A stretch of 6,976 bases of DNA from Phycisphaeraceae bacterium (GTDB lineage: Bacteria > Planctomycetota > Phycisphaerae > Phycisphaerales > Phycisphaeraceae), in the NCBI GenBank assembly GCA_007119405.1, contig SKPT01000092.1:1-6976 (forward strand), in the 5' to 3' direction. Below the pieces are notes generated by a model. It saw only the letters and a list, made by a program, of their open reading frames with translations. It was not told where the DNA came from and ran no database searches. Each line of letters begins with the position of its first letter. The stretch's first letter is position 1. Of this stretch, positions 6,085 to 6,976 are shown one piece after another. Made by a program: the position numbers and the translations under genes.

Positions 6085-6976
6085 GCCGATTGTCCAGCAG
6101 CTCGTCGATGCGCTGCATCACGTCGTCGGTGAGCTTCTCGGCCTGGTCGGCGGCGGCGGCGTTGTCGTGGATCTGCTCGGGCCGGGTCGCGCCGACGATC
6201 GCCGTGCTCACGTGCGGGTTCTTCAGGCACCAGGCCAGCGCGAGCTGGGCCATGCTCATGCCGAGCTCGCGGGCGATGGCGGTGAGCTGGCGCACGGTCG
6301 GCAGGCGCTCGTCGGTGAGCCCGGCCTGCCCGGCCCGGCGGGCCATGCGGCTGTCCTCGGGAACGCCGTCGTTGTACTTGCCGGTGAGCACGCCCTGGGC
6401 CAGGGGCGAGTAGATCGTCGTGCCCAGGCCGCGCCGCTCGATCAGGCCGCGCAGCTCCCCCTCGACGCGCTTGCGCGCGAGCATCGAGTGCACCGTCTGC
6501 TCCATGCTCGGGCCGACGAGGTGGTCGCGCTCGGCGATGGCATACATCTCGTGCAGGTCGGTGGCGGAGAACTCGCTCGTGCCCCAGTAGAAGATCTTGC
6601 CGCGGCCGATCAACTCGTTCATCGTGTGCACGATCTCGTCCAGCGGCGTCGTCCGGTCCGGCCGATGGCAGAAGAACAGGTCGAGGTACTCCAGGCCCAT
6701 GCGTTGCAGCGCCGCGTCGCACGCCTCGACGAGATGCTTGCGTGACAGGCCGCGCTGCGTGGGCCGATCGCCCACCTGGATCACCTTGCTCGAGACGATG
6801 AACGTGTCACGGCGCCAGCCGGTCTTCCTGAAGACCCGTCCCATCGCCAGCTCGGCCTTGCCGGCGCCGTAGGCCTCGGCGCCGTCGAAGAAGTTCACGC
6901 CCGCGTCGTAGGCGGCGGTCATGCACGCCTCGGTCGCCTCGTCGTCGACGGAGACGCCGAAGGTCAGCCACGAGCC
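6077..6976 (-). CDS. Aldo/keto reductase, Kv-beta/YghZ-like; N-terminus cut by window edge
   Basis: The frame is open from the window edge to a TGA at 6077-6079, giving 299 visible residues. An ATG at 6922 is not the true start: the 18 codons before it read GSWLTFGVSVDDEATEAC, the normal family lead-in to YDAGVNFFDGAEAYG, so only about 10-20 residues should be missing. The catalytic tetrad is present, numbered from the first visible residue: Asp31 and Tyr36 (FDGAEAYG), Lys64 (VSSK) and His104 (FFCHRPD). NADPH-site segments follow, including YSPLAQGVLTGKY (about 189-201) and STAIVGATRPEQIHDN (257-272). The family reduces aldehydes and ketones to alcohols with NADPH; closest in style are the potassium-channel beta-subunit group and YghZ-type reductases of methylglyoxal. 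It is transcribed toward the enolase gene with 8 bp between stops, so it is a separate unit whose promoter is outside the window. A role in sugar or aldehyde metabolism is only suggested by context. Confidence 0.93.
   Translation of the reverse strand, partial: GSWLTFGVSVDDEATEACMTAAYDAGVNFFDGAEAYGAGKAELAMGRVFRKTGWRRDTFIVSSKVIQVGDRPTQRGLSRKHLVEACDAALQRMGLEYLDLFFCHRPDRTTPLDEIVHTMNELIGRGKIFYWGTSEFSATDLHEMYAIAERDHLVGPSMEQTVHSMLARKRVEGELRGLIERRGLGTTIYSPLAQGVLTGKYNDGVPEDSRMARRAGQAGLTDERLPTVRQLTAIARELGMSMAQLALAWCLKNPHVSTAIVGATRPEQIHDNAAAADQAEKLTDDVMQRIDELLDNRPT

Noticed and set aside
4686..6722. 678-codon minus-strand open frame and a 607-codon plus-strand one at 4922-6745
   Set aside because: Both cross the real enolase-superfamily and aldo/keto reductase genes in wrong frames, have Arg/Ala/Pro/Gly-rich low-complexity composition and span two convergent genes. 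They are GC-driven shadows.
6077..6922. Aldo/keto reductase taken as complete from the ATG at 6922
   Set aside because: The frame continues to the window edge with residues typical of the family before this Met (GSWLTFG), so the gene is partial and the Met is internal.

Overview
This is a GC-rich (visibly about 70% G+C) bacterial window carrying five protein-coding genes, two of which run off its ends. I infer a planctomycete-type bacterium (Planctomycetota), because the gene mix fits what I remember of those genomes: exported tandem alpha/beta hydrolases beside Gfo/Idh/MocA oxidoreductases and enolase-superfamily sugar-acid enzymes, with short hairpin repeats between genes. No rRNA or other marker gene is present to prove it. 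I saw no tRNA, CRISPR array, transposase or phage gene.

Layout. On the minus strand, 1-982 is a nitrilase-superfamily amidohydrolase with an N-terminal hydrophobic segment; its C-terminus lies beyond the window. A 186-bp divergent spacer (983-1168) holds a candidate promoter in each direction and a G-rich tract. On the plus strand, 1169-3640 encodes an exported 823-residue protein made of two alpha/beta-hydrolase modules. The first has lost its nucleophile and the second keeps a full triad. The next spacer (3641-3879) is mostly one nested palindrome: an imperfect inverted repeat of about 33 bp at each edge, enclosing two mirror-image hairpins. It resembles a MITE or REP/BIME-type element, and a candidate promoter for the next genes lies in its right arm. 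Then come a Gfo/Idh/MocA NAD(P)-dependent oxidoreductase (3880-4854) and, 47 bp on, a mandelate-racemase-subgroup enolase-superfamily enzyme (4902-6068), probably one operon. On the minus strand, 6077-6976 is an aldo/keto reductase of the Kv-beta/YghZ type. It converges on the enolase gene with 8 bp between the stop codons, and a hairpin contains both stops. Its N-terminus lies beyond the window.

How they may work together (inference). The exported hydrolase could remove ester groups from a carbohydrate or other ester outside the cytoplasm. The oxidoreductase could oxidise a released sugar, and the enolase-superfamily enzyme could dehydrate or epimerise the resulting sugar acid. The aldo/keto reductase could handle an aldehyde or ketone product. 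No substrate can be read from sequence alone.

The most unusual items are the nested palindrome at 3678-3854, whose two hairpins differ by a compensated base pair, and the hydrolase whose first module is a full-length but catalytically dead copy of the second.
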